Below are positions 22,795 to 31,574 of a stretch of 64,000 bases of DNA, in pieces; the first letter of the stretch is position 1; every line of letters begins with the position of its first letter. The notes below the pieces were generated by a model. The model ran no database searches. It was given only the letters and a program-made list of their open reading frames with translations, and was not told where the DNA came from. Location of the stretch: contig JAEZAU010000233.1 in NCBI GenBank assembly GCA_023430325.1, forward strand, positions 1 to 64,000, in the 5' to 3' direction. This DNA is from Bacteroidota bacterium (GTDB taxonomy: Bacteria > Bacteroidota > Bacteroidia > Flavobacteriales_F > PHOS-HE28). Both the position numbers and the translations under genes were made by a program.

Positions 22795-25700
22795 TTATTG
22801 GAGCACCAGGCGTCCCATCATCACACGATCATTGATGATCACGCGATACATGTAGACTCCTTTGGCACGGGACGATGCATCCCAGGTGATCTTCTTCTCT
22901 TCACCCACTGTCACCACGCCATTGAAGAGCTGTTCGATCTCCAAGCCATCTGCAGAGAGGATGTCGACGGTCATCTTTCCGCTCTCGCGAATCTCCGCGA
23001 TCGAGATCGTGGTCATGTTGATGAACGGGTTCGGATAGGCAGTGGTGTTCGCGGAAACAAGCTCAGGTTTCTCTCTGCTCTCGGTCGCCACAGGAGTACC
23101 TGGCATGGTGGCGGGCTCCTCCACTACCGGGCACATCAGATAACCACTTGCCATTACGCCATTGGCATAACCCACGTTGATCTGTGCAAGCGCGTTCCGC
23201 AACTGGATACGGTTGTGTACCGAGAAGCAGCCACCGATCTTCTTGTCAGCTTCTTCGATCAACTCGGCCACGGTCATTCCTTCGAATGTTCCGCTCGCGA
23301 TCACCGCATCCTTCAGCAGCATGTCGGATGAACTGAATGCGCTGTCCACCTCATCGAAACGAACTGCGAGTTTCAGTGCTACCAATTCACCTGCGAGCGT
23401 ATTGTCATACCCCTGACCCGGATCGATCATGTTACCAAAAGGCAGTCGCTGGGACGGGCCGTTCGATGGCAGGAAGTCGGCCACGGCTTCAGCGCTGGTA
23501 AGCACCATGGTACGGAAACCGCAACCGATCGTAAGATCATCTGGGAACGCATTGTCGAATTGCGCAAGGATCGGCTGGGCCTCCCATGAGTTCTGTGTAT
23601 GTGTGCGAAGTCCGACACAAGGTGCGCCATCGAAAGGAGGATCGATCTCTACAGTGCATGATGAATTGCAGCCATTTTGATCGGTGACCACAACTGTGTT
23701 CACACCGGAAAGATCGGCCTCTACGACAGTTGAATCCAAAGTTGGATCGCTGTTCCAGACGAAGGTATAGTTGCCATCACCGCTCACGGTAACCCCGACG
23801 GTACCTGTGGTGGAATCCGAGAAGCAACTGATCTCAGGTGCAGAGTAGGCCTCCACGTCCACGATCTCGGAGACGGCGACACATCCGCCGTTCTGAACAG
23901 CTACTGCATAGGAACCTTCAGCATCGGCGATCAAGGAATTGCTGTTCGCATTGGTAAGGGGGATCCCATTGAAGGTCCACTGATAGGTATAGTGAGGATC
24001 GCTGTCGGTGGTAAGGCTGATGGAACCACCATCACAGAAACCTGTAGCACCTTCCAGAACGATCTCCGGCTGGGGCATCGAACCAACGTTCACGTTCATC
24101 GCCGTGGAAGTAGCAGAACAACTTCCATTGCTGATCGTCACGTTGTAGGAACCTTCTTCCGAAGCGGAGAAAGTAGATGAGTTGGCACCGGCGATCGATG
24201 ATCCATTGAAACTCCAGGTATATGAAAGACCATTACCTGTGGTGGCCTGCAATAGTACCTCTTGACCCTCACAGAGATCGGTGGGACCTTGGGGCGTGAT
24301 CGTGGCAACAGGACCGTTACTCACATTGATCGCTTGAGGCGCTGATGTATTAGAGCAACTGCCGTTGGAGATCTGTACCGTGTAGTTACCACTTACAGTA
24401 GCGTTCATGGTATTGGATGTCGCTCCCTGGATCACGTTCCCATCACGACGCCAAACGTAGCTGAGACCCGATCCAGATGGTGCGGTGAGGACCACACTGC
24501 CACCTGAGCAGAAATTGGTGCTTCCGGATGCAACTATGGTCGCTGTTGGAAGGGGCTGAATGCTCACTGTGATGCCCGAAGAAGTGGTCTGGCATCCATT
24601 ACTGGTAACGCGAACGGTGTAAACACCATTGCTTGAAGCCACATAACTACTGGCGGTCGCTCCAGATATCGTGACCCCATCCTTACGCCAGTTATAGGTT
24701 AGGCCGCTACCTGTATTGGCATTCAATTGAACACTTCCGCCTGCGCAGAAGGTCGTGGCACCTGCAGCAGTGATCGATGCTGTTGGAGCAGTGGTCGTAT
24801 TCACCGTGATACCCGATGAGGTATTGTAGCAGCTTCCGCTGTATACGCGCACTGTGTAGGTACCTGCTTCGGTCGCAGTGTAGTTGTTCGAGGTTGCACC
24901 GCTGATCGATACTCCATCCTTTCTCCACTGATAGGTAAGTCCACTGCCGGTGTTGGCATTGAGTTGAACACTTCCGCCTGCGCAGAAAGTGGTTCCACCT
25001 GCAGCAGTGATCGATGCTGATGGAGCAGTGGGCGTATTCACCGTGATACCCGATGAGGTATTGTAGCAGCTGCCGCTGTATACACGCACCGTGTAGGTGC
25101 CCGCTTCGGTCGCTGTGTAATTATTCGATGTTGCACCGCTGATCGATACACCATCCTTTCTCCACTGGTAGGTAAGACCGCTGCCGGTGTTGGCATTGAG
25201 TTGAACACTTCCGCCTGCGCAGAAAGTGGTTCCACCTGCAGCAGTGATCGATGCTGCTGGAGCAGTGGTGGTGCTCACCGTGATACCGGCGGACGTGGCC
25301 TGGCAGCTTCCGCTGTAGACACGCACCGTGTAGGTACCGCTTTCAGTAGCGGTGTAGTTGTTCGATGTTGCACCGCTGATCGATACCCCATCTTTTCTCC
25401 ACTGATAGGTAAGTCCACTACCGGTGTTGGCATTCAATTGTACACTTCCACCCACGCAGAACGTAGTAGCACCGGCGGGAGTGATGGATGCTGAAACATT
25501 CGCTGGTGTGCCTGCACACTGACAGTTGCTGTTCCAGGTATCGTTGATCGTGCACGGATCATTGTCGTTGCAAGGCGTACCAGGCATTGCAGGCCCGTTG
25601 GAGACGCCCTGGCAATCCGGAGTGGAGGTGGATGTACCAGCAGCGGTCGCGATCGAACCCAAGGACAAGTTGTAGTAGCTACCACTGTTGTTCACAGTAA

Positions 25701-27375
25701 GTTTTACGGCACGCACCATGTACTGCTTGCCCGCTTCGAACGGAATGGATCCGTTGGAATAGGAAGTACCGCTCACGGGATTGCTCGTAAGGCGGGTGAT
25801 GGCTCCAGTGCTACTGAAACGATAGATATGATAGCCGGCCAGACCGCTTTCCGGTGAAGCGCTCCAGGCGAAGGCGGCCGTTCCTCCATTGTTGGTGACA
25901 GACAGGTTCGTGGGAGGAGCGATCATCTGCATGCGCAGCGAAGGATCGCCCATCAGTCCAAGGTGAACTTTCCCTATGGAACCCTGCCAGCCTTCAGTGA
26001 TCGGGGTATACAGGCTGCTGTTGTTCATGGTGAGCATGACACTGTAGCCGATATTCTCACCCTGACCCATATGATGGAAATACCAGGCCGGAATGCCGGA
26101 CCAGACGCTTGTCAATGCATCACCCTTTGCGATCGGCGCGCGCAGGAAGTTGTTCTTATTATCCCAGTCGCCGAAATAGCTTCCGCAGGACATATTGAAA
26201 ACACCACCCATGCTGCTGTTGGAAGCATAGTTCTGTGTGGTACCTACGTTGTTGGCACCATTGAAGGTGATCTGCCCGCTCTCATAAAGCTGCGATCCCC
26301 CACCGCTGGAATAGGTCCACAGATAACTCTCGCCATTCACCAGACTCTGGAACTGGGTTCCGTTCTGGTTCGCATTGGTGATGTTGGATGCGCCGACCAA
26401 TGGTCCCATGTTCCTCCAACCCGATCCTGCGAGAGGATTAGCGACCCACTGAAGATTGTCGAACATCAGCGCACGGTTCTGTGGGCTCCATCCTTTGATC
26501 TTGAAACTGTGCGCACGGTTGAGATAGTTGCGGAGGAGTTGTCCTTCGCTTGATGAGAACGCGGTCATGTCATACATGTCCACACGGCCTACCTGCAATT
26601 CCAGATCGGAAGGAAAAGAACTCTGATCGAACTTGCCATCACCCGGAATATTCCTGTTGGCTGAGCGCTGGGCACCGTTGTTGTTCACAGAATTGTCGGT
26701 CCAGCTGCCAGTGAGTTCTCCGTAGTAGCCATCGCAAGGCCACGCACCCACGTGCTCGGAGTGCCCGTCAGGCGCCTGGTTCCCCGAATAGGGAACAGGA
26801 ACGTGCCCGATCAAGTACAACGCCTTCACATTTTGAGGATCGCTGTTGTAATGACCTTGGATGATGCTCTTGATGCTGCTGGCACTGGCAGTGCGACTTA
26901 CATCGGAACGCAATACCGCCCAACCATCGGCCTTTAGATCATTCTCAAGCTGGTTGAGCTCGTTCACCATGTTCGGTGCGAGCGTATTATCCACCAGCAG
27001 GATCATCTTTCCGCGATAATCCACGGGTTGCACTTCGATACCGCTGGCGATGTAACCTGTACCGGTAACACCATTGGACACGCGCACCACCTTGTATTCA
27101 TAGGCGGTGCCTATAGATACTCCGTAGTCCTGATAGGAAGTGGACGATGACGATGGGTTCGCGATCGAACTACCCCATGAACTCGATGTCTTCAGTTTAC
27201 GGTAGATCGAAATTGAACTGGTATTGCTCACAGAAGTCCAGTTCAACGTAATGGAGGGAGGGTTGCTTTGTACGGTTGCGCTGAGCAGTACTGCAGCCCG
27301 TTGGGAGGAGGTCTGTGCCAGAAGCTGGAAAGAGCTTACGAGACAGGCGAGAATTAGGAAGGTCCGATTCATCAT
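22795..27375 (-). CDS. Gingipain-like (C25) secreted protein with seven Ig-like repeats and T9SS tail
   Basis: 1526 codons from the ATG at 27375 (signal peptide MMNRTFLILACLVSSFQLLA). Residues 30-116 look like a fibronectin-III-type domain. Residues about 120-480 resemble the C25 (gingipain) catalytic fold: GKMILLVDNTLAP, VKALYLIGHVPVPYSG, VFNMSCGSYFGDWDNK, PAWYFHHMGQGENIGYS and a closing VHLGLMGDPSLRM. A second Ig/FN3-like domain follows, then a DNDPCTINDTWNSNCQC segment. Seven exact 79-residue repeats lie at residues 629-1181. The T9SS type A sorting domain ends the protein (YPNPFINMTTISIAEI to VMMGRLVLQ). The Cys is in a gingipain-like place, but the usual GHG motif reads SSGGGSQLYES. It is exported to the cell surface or medium by T9SS. 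The longer open frame adds 54 atypical residues. Confidence 0.88.
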   Translation of the reverse strand: MMNRTFLILACLVSSFQLLAQTSSQRAAVLLSATVQSNPPSITLNWTSVSNTSSISIYRKLKTSSSWGSSIANPSSSSTSYQDYGVSIGTAYEYKVVRVSNGVTGTGYIASGIEVQPVDYRGKMILLVDNTLAPNMVNELNQLENDLKADGWAVLRSDVSRTASASSIKSIIQGHYNSDPQNVKALYLIGHVPVPYSGNQAPDGHSEHVGAWPCDGYYGELTGSWTDNSVNNNGAQRSANRNIPGDGKFDQSSFPSDLELQVGRVDMYDMTAFSSSEGQLLRNYLNRAHSFKIKGWSPQNRALMFDNLQWVANPLAGSGWRNMGPLVGASNITNANQNGTQFQSLVNGESYLWTYSSGGGSQLYESGQITFNGANNVGTTQNYASNSSMGGVFNMSCGSYFGDWDNKNNFLRAPIAKGDALTSVWSGIPAWYFHHMGQGENIGYSVMLTMNNSSLYTPITEGWQGSIGKVHLGLMGDPSLRMQMIAPPTNLSVTNNGGTAAFAWSASPESGLAGYHIYRFSSTGAITRLTSNPVSGTSYSNGSIPFEAGKQYMVRAVKLTVNNSGSYYNLSLGSIATAAGTSTSTPDCQGVSNGPAMPGTPCNDNDPCTINDTWNSNCQCAGTPANVSASITPAGATTFCVGGSVQLNANTGSGLTYQWRKDGVSISGATSNNYTATESGTYTVRVYSGSCQATSAGITVSTTTAPAASITAAGGTTFCAGGSVQLNANTGSGLTYQWRKDGVSISGATSNNYTATEAGTYTVRVYSGSCYNTSSGITVNTPTAPSASITAAGGTTFCAGGSVQLNANTGSGLTYQWRKDGVSISGATSNNYTATEAGTYTVRVYSGSCYNTSSGITVNTTTAPTASITAAGATTFCAGGSVQLNANTGSGLTYNWRKDGVTISGATASSYVASSNGVYTVRVTSNGCQTTSSGITVSIQPLPTATIVASGSTNFCSGGSVVLTAPSGSGLSYVWRRDGNVIQGATSNTMNATVSGNYTVQISNGSCSNTSAPQAINVSNGPVATITPQGPTDLCEGQEVLLQATTGNGLSYTWSFNGSSIAGANSSTFSASEEGSYNVTISNGSCSATSTAMNVNVGSMPQPEIVLEGATGFCDGGSISLTTDSDPHYTYQWTFNGIPLTNANSNSLIADAEGSYAVAVQNGGCVAVSEIVDVEAYSAPEISCFSDSTTGTVGVTVSGDGNYTFVWNSDPTLDSTVVEADLSGVNTVVVTDQNGCNSSCTVEIDPPFDGAPCVGLRTHTQNSWEAQPILAQFDNAFPDDLTIGCGFRTMVLTSAEAVADFLPSNGPSQRLPFGNMIDPGQGYDNTLAGELVALKLAVRFDEVDSAFSSSDMLLKDAVIASGTFEGMTVAELIEEADKKIGGCFSVHNRIQLRNALAQINVGYANGVMASGYLMCPVVEEPATMPGTPVATESREKPELVSANTTAYPNPFINMTTISIAEIRESGKMTVDILSADGLEIEQLFNGVVTVGEEKKITWDASSRAKGVYMYRVIINDRVMMGRLVLQ
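23833..25491 (-). repeat. Seven in-register 237-bp coding repeats (79-residue Ig-like units)
   Basis: Every unit is exactly 79 codons, with Cys at position 12 and 63 and a Trp at 31. Unit boundaries fall at 25491, 25254, 25017, 24780, 24543, 24306 and 24069. Units 1-3 (25491-24781) are nearly identical in DNA, unit 4 is close, and units 5-7 are diverged. Consensus pieces are GGSVQLNANTGSGLTYQW, RKDGVSISGATSNNYTAT and GTYTVRVYSGSC. Confidence 0.93.
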
Positions 27376-27731
27376 GCGGTTTGGAGCATTGCTGTATGTA
27401 CACACCCTTCCAGCGTGATCGCTTTGGGATCTGTTCATGACAGGCAATTGTCTGGTTCTTCTTGCGGCTTTGCTCCAGATCGGCATGACCCTCTCTGAAG
27501 CGTCCGCGAAATTATCCGCGGGGCGCATGTACCTCATGCTCGCTTTCCTTAGACAGACAAGGGATGTAGTCCTTCCAACGGGGTGAGCCTCCCCTTCGCG
27601 GAGCGGTCATGTTCTTTCATCCGGAGACTCAGGCCATTCGTCGGAATTGAGGAGATTTCGACCAATCGGCAGATGATGGGTCCGAGTGAATGGTCCGCTT
27701 GCAGCGCGGAGTGTAGAGGCTCTTCCCCAAG
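27376..27731. other. Intergenic region without recognisable content
   Basis: 356 bases lie between the start of the gingipain-like gene and the stop of the response regulator, both on the minus strand. Short open frames exist on both strands but have no family match or start signal. I see no TAnnTTTG box and no strong hairpin. The promoter of the gingipain-like gene should be here. Confidence 0.5.
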
Positions 27732-28433
27732 TCAAGCTTCACGACTGATCAGCCGGAAACCTTTGCCATGAACGTTGATGATCTCCACCTGGGGATCTTC
27801 ACGGAGATACTTGCGCAATTTGGCGATGTATACATCCATGCTTCGTCCGCTGAAATAGCTGTCGTTGCCCCATACTTCCTGCAGGGCGATGGATCGCTCA
27901 AGGATCTCATTCTTTTTGGAGCACAGCAAGCGCAAGAGCTCCGATTCTTTAGTGGTAAGACGCCTTTCAGTGGATGGTGTACGAAGGATCTGCCGGCGCG
28001 GATCGAACACGGAACTTCCTATTTCATAACTGTCGGGTTCTTCAGCTTTGGGTCTCACACCCTGGGTCCGTCGCAGAACGGCATTTACACGAAGCAACAG
28101 TTCCTCCATGCTGAACGGCTTGGTGAGATAATCGTCCGCGCCGGCCTCAAATCCTTTGATCGTATCCTGCTTCATGCTTTTGGCAGTAAGGAATATGATC
28201 GGTACGTGCGGATCTTTCTGGCGGATCTCCCGTGCCAGCGTAAAGCCGTCCTTCAATGGCATCATCACATCAAGAATAAGCAGATCGAACTTCGAGCCCT
28301 CATAAGCCCTCATGCCCTGCTGGCCGTCGGTACGCCACTCTACCTCGTAGCCCTTCGCTTTCAGATACCCACTGAGCAGATCGCCCAGATTGGGATCATC
28401 TTCCACCAGCAGCAGTCTGTTGCTCTCTGACAT
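27732..28433 (-). CDS. OmpR/PhoB-family response regulator
   Basis: 233 codons from the ATG at 28433 (MSESNRLLLVEDDPNLGDLL); a longer frame is antisense-like and unlikely. The receiver domain has the acidic pocket VEDD, the phosphorylated Asp in LLILDVMMP, Thr in IIFLTAKS and Lys in YLTKPFSMEEL. The C-terminal winged helix has RRLTTKESELLRLLCSKKN and SMDVYIAKLRKYLREDP. It is a DNA-binding transcription factor controlled by the kinase encoded immediately upstream, and the genes overlap by 38 bases. Targets are unknown. Confidence 0.95.
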   Translation of the reverse strand: MSESNRLLLVEDDPNLGDLLSGYLKAKGYEVEWRTDGQQGMRAYEGSKFDLLILDVMMPLKDGFTLAREIRQKDPHVPIIFLTAKSMKQDTIKGFEAGADDYLTKPFSMEELLLRVNAVLRRTQGVRPKAEEPDSYEIGSSVFDPRRQILRTPSTERRLTTKESELLRLLCSKKNEILERSIALQEVWGNDSYFSGRSMDVYIAKLRKYLREDPQVEIINVHGKGFRLISREA

Positions 28434-29880
28434 GTTCAAAAGGGATGAAGATGTGGAACGTACTTCCGCGCCCCGGCTCGCTCTCCACCTGGATACTGCC
28501 GCCGTGGCGCTCCACCACGGTGCGCGCATAGCTCAGGCCAAGACCGAAACCTTTGGCGTTATGCAGATCACCGGTGGGCACGCGGTAAAGTTTATCGAAG
28601 ATCTTGTTCTGTTCCGATCGGGGAATACCGATGCCATTGTCGCTCACGGAGATCCGAATCCCCTCATCATTGCTCCGGGTGCGTATTGTGATCTTGGGTT
28701 CCTGATCGGTATACTTCACCGCATTATCCACCAGATTGTAAAGAACATTCGTAAGGTGGATGCGATCTCCTGTAAGGTGATGGATCTCCGCCCCAAGGTC
28801 CAGATCCATTCTTCCGTTGCGCCGTACCACCTGCATAGAACTGGTGCGTACCACATCCTGAATGACACCATGTACATCCAGATCAACGCGTTTCAGGAGC
28901 ATCTTTCCACTGTCAAGAACGGCGCTTTGCAACACGTTCTCTACAAGTGAACCGAGCCGTTTGTTCTCATCGCGGATCATGTTCACGTACTTGCGTGCCT
29001 GCTGCTCGTCCTTCGGTACGGAGGGGTCGGTGATCGCTTCACACGCCAGTGATATGGTGCTGATCGGCGTCTTCAGTTCATGCGTAAGGTTGTTCACCAG
29101 ATCGTTCCTGATGTCATTGATCCGTTTCTGCCGGAAAATGGTACGCATGGTCTGGAAGAACGCGAGCATGATGATAAGGACGAACGCCGCTGAAATGATG
29201 ATCATCGGCAACATGCTGCGGATCAACATGGCATGTTGCCCGGGAATAAGCACATGCAGATGGAATTCCGGACCCACGATATCATACCTGAAAAGCCTTT
29301 CACGGTAGGTCGATGCCAGCAGATCCTGCCGTTGATCGGCGTATTCCACCGGAAGCAATATGGTCTCGCCTTCGGCTGTGAATACACCATAGGAATATTC
29401 CGGTGGGAGCGCATGTGCCTGGAATTCCTCTTTGATCAATCGAGCAAGCACCGCAGGATCCACTCTTTCCTTTATATCATGCTCCCAGCGGGATGAGAGG
29501 ATGCTGCGTACCATTTCCGCTACAAGCTCTTCATGTTCCCTGCGCTCAAGAGGCCATGGATGTTCAACATTGTCGCTATCGCTCTCACCGTAATGCAGCA
29601 CATCAGATCGTTTCTCAGTCACGCCTTCCATGTGTGGCCGGCGCAGCGTATCGAGGCGCTGCATAAGGCGCCTGCCTACTTCGTGCTTTTGCAGGAACGG
29701 GAATTTCTCCATCCGCTCCAGCCTTTCGCTTACCGCAAAGAGCGCGTTGCTCACGCTCTGGGAGAACTGTTCTTCCTTGAGCGCTATATTATTGCGCATC
29801 CACAGCACCTGGATCACGACAAGACCGATCAACCCCAGGGAAATGCCGATCATCAGCAGGCGTGTGGTCCTACGGTCCAT
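28396..29880 (-). CDS. Two-component sensor histidine kinase
   Basis: 494 codons. Membrane segment 1 is at residues 8-28. An extracytoplasmic domain of about 195 residues follows, and membrane segment 2 is at 224-244. The H box is VNNLTHELKTPISTISLA with His at 267, the N box is VLYNLVDNAVKYTD, the G1 box is VSDNGIGIPRSE and the G2 box is GFGLGLSYARTVVERHGG. It is a canonical HisKA/HATPase kinase that phosphorylates the response regulator encoded downstream, with gene overlap indicating coupled translation. The ligand is unknown. It is divergent from the aldehyde dehydrogenase gene, with only 30 bases between starts, so the promoter regions must overlap. Confidence 0.95.
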   Translation of the reverse strand: MDRRTTRLLMIGISLGLIGLVVIQVLWMRNNIALKEEQFSQSVSNALFAVSERLERMEKFPFLQKHEVGRRLMQRLDTLRRPHMEGVTEKRSDVLHYGESDSDNVEHPWPLERREHEELVAEMVRSILSSRWEHDIKERVDPAVLARLIKEEFQAHALPPEYSYGVFTAEGETILLPVEYADQRQDLLASTYRERLFRYDIVGPEFHLHVLIPGQHAMLIRSMLPMIIISAAFVLIIMLAFFQTMRTIFRQKRINDIRNDLVNNLTHELKTPISTISLACEAITDPSVPKDEQQARKYVNMIRDENKRLGSLVENVLQSAVLDSGKMLLKRVDLDVHGVIQDVVRTSSMQVVRRNGRMDLDLGAEIHHLTGDRIHLTNVLYNLVDNAVKYTDQEPKITIRTRSNDEGIRISVSDNGIGIPRSEQNKIFDKLYRVPTGDLHNAKGFGLGLSYARTVVERHGGSIQVESEPGRGSTFHIFIPFEHVREQQTAAGGR

Positions 29881-29910
29881 GCAGCGAATCTACCTTAGCG
29901 CCCGGCTAGC

Positions 29911-31353
29911 ATGGAAAAGATCCTGAATTTCATCGATGGCAAGTATGTGGAAGCCACGGGCCGGCAATGGTTGGACGTGTTCGATCCATCCACAGGAAAG
30001 GTATATGCTCAACTGGTAGATTCCGACCAAACCGATGTGGATACCGCGGTACAGGCTGCGGAAAAAGCATTTCCGGAATGGAACGCCATGGGCCGTGAAG
30101 GCCGCAGCAATGCAATGCTCCGCCTTGCCCAATTGATCGAGGACGACCTGGAAGGGTTCGCCATTGCAGAATCGATTGACAATGGCAAACCGGTGTCGTT
30201 GGCGAGAAAGGTGGACATACCGCGGGCGGTCTCCAATTTCAGGTTCTTCGCCACGGCGATCCTGCACTTCGAAAGCCAGGCGCACTTGATGGATGATGAG
30301 GCGGTGAACTACACCGATCGACAACCGATCGGCGTGGTCGGGTGCATCAGTCCATGGAATCTTCCTCTCTACCTCTTCACCTGGAAGATCGCTCCGGCAT
30401 TGGCCGCTGGCAATTGCGTGGTGGCCAAACCCTCAGAAGTGACGCCGATGACCGCATCGCTCCTCGGTAAGCTTTGCACGAAAGCCGGCATTCCGCCTGG
30501 AGTGCTCAACATTGTACACGGCCTCGGCCCGAAAGTGGGATCGGCCATCACCGCACATCCGAAGATCACTGCCATTTCTTTTACGGGAGGTACGCGCACA
30601 GGAGCGGAGATCGCCCGAACCGCAGCTCCGATGTTCAAGAAACTGAGCCTGGAACTGGGCGGAAAGAACCCGGTGCTCGTCTTCGCGGATTGTGATCTGG
30701 ATGAAGCCGTTCGCACCACTGTACTTTCGAGTTTCAGCAACCAGGGACAGATCTGTCTTTGTGGATCGAGAGTGTTCATCGAACAAAGCATCTACGATCG
30801 CTTCAAAGAGAGATTCATCGAGCGAGTAAGGTCATTGCGGGTCGGCGATCCGAAGCATGACAGGAGCCAGATGGGCGCCGTGGTGAGTGAGGCTCACATG
30901 AACAAGATCCTTGAGTACATCGATCTGGCCCGGACCGAAGGCGGCACCATACTGCATGGTGGTGAGCGGATCTTGATGAAAGGCGAGCATGCCAATGGCT
31001 GGTACATCGCTCCCACTGTGATCGAAGGCCTTACAGCAGATTGCCGCACCAACCAGGAAGAGATCTTCGGCCCGGTGGTCACCCTTCAACCATTCAATAC
31101 CGAGGAGGAAGCGCTTCAAATGGCCAATTCAACATTGTACGGTCTGGCGAGCGTGATATGGAGCAACGACATAAAGCGGTGCCATAGAGTGGCAAGAGCG
31201 TTGCACGCTGGAATGGTATGGGTGAACTGCTGGATGATCCGCGATCTGCGAACACCATTTGGCGGCATGAAGCAGAGTGGTGTGGGCCGCGAAGGCGGTA
31301 CAGAAGCATTAAGGTTCTTCACCGAAACGAAGAACATTTGCATCAAGCTGTGA
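29911..31353 (+). CDS. Aldehyde dehydrogenase, 2-aminomuconate-semialdehyde type
   Basis: 480 codons, full length. Catalytic Cys lies in SNQGQICLCGSRVFIEQ and Glu in KLSLELGGKNPV. The NAD-binding motif is ISFTGGTRTGAEIA and the oxyanion Asn is in CISPWNLPLYLFTWK. The ICLCGSR signature and overall pattern match the ALDH8/AmnC group (2-aminomuconate or hydroxymuconate semialdehyde dehydrogenase), used in the kynurenine/3-hydroxyanthranilate route. Other pathway genes are not in the window, so the substrate is inferred. It is divergent from the two-component pair. A TACCTTAG near-consensus box lies 12 bases before the ATG. Confidence 0.88.
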   Translation: MEKILNFIDGKYVEATGRQWLDVFDPSTGKVYAQLVDSDQTDVDTAVQAAEKAFPEWNAMGREGRSNAMLRLAQLIEDDLEGFAIAESIDNGKPVSLARKVDIPRAVSNFRFFATAILHFESQAHLMDDEAVNYTDRQPIGVVGCISPWNLPLYLFTWKIAPALAAGNCVVAKPSEVTPMTASLLGKLCTKAGIPPGVLNIVHGLGPKVGSAITAHPKITAISFTGGTRTGAEIARTAAPMFKKLSLELGGKNPVLVFADCDLDEAVRTTVLSSFSNQGQICLCGSRVFIEQSIYDRFKERFIERVRSLRVGDPKHDRSQMGAVVSEAHMNKILEYIDLARTEGGTILHGGERILMKGEHANGWYIAPTVIEGLTADCRTNQEEIFGPVVTLQPFNTEEEALQMANSTLYGLASVIWSNDIKRCHRVARALHAGMVWVNCWMIRDLRTPFGGMKQSGVGREGGTEALRFFTETKNICIKL

Positions 31354-31356
31354 TGT

Positions 31357-31476
31357 TCACTCTGTGTAGAGTTGCTGTTCCTTCATTCCATTGGTGAAGA
31401 ACCAGCCGAAGCGGTCATTGAACCACTTGTCGAACCTAGTCAGACGACCACGGAGATAATTGTAAGCAGATAACAT
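31357..31476 (-). CDS. Unlisted 39-residue aromatic-rich mini-protein
   Basis: 40 codons including stop. The sequence begins MLSAYNYLRGRLTRFDKWF and continues NDRFGWFFTNGMKEQQLYTE. It is rich in Phe, Trp, Tyr and Arg with regular codon use, unlike a random short frame. The preceding bases (CCTGCAAGAAA) give a plausible purine-rich site. It is convergent with the aldehyde dehydrogenase, with only 3 bases between the stops. The composition suggests a small amphipathic membrane-associated or binding peptide, but I do not recognise a family. It fills most of an otherwise empty 220-base gap. Confidence 0.6.
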   Translation of the reverse strand: MLSAYNYLRGRLTRFDKWFNDRFGWFFTNGMKEQQLYTE

Positions 31477-31574
31477 TTTCTTGCAGGTTTAGCTAAGGAA
31501 CACCAAGGTTATGCCGATCGGTATGTCGGAGGCACCGATCGTTCACAACTAATTGCGGTCGATATCAGGACCGG

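Noticed and set aside
24544..25491. Regular repeats considered as CRISPR or satellite DNA
   Set aside because: The period is 237 bases, entirely in frame and coding for Ig-like units, with no spacers.
29890..30324. 144-codon minus-strand open frame
   Set aside because: Antisense to the start of the aldehyde dehydrogenase, whose conserved N-terminus begins at 29911.
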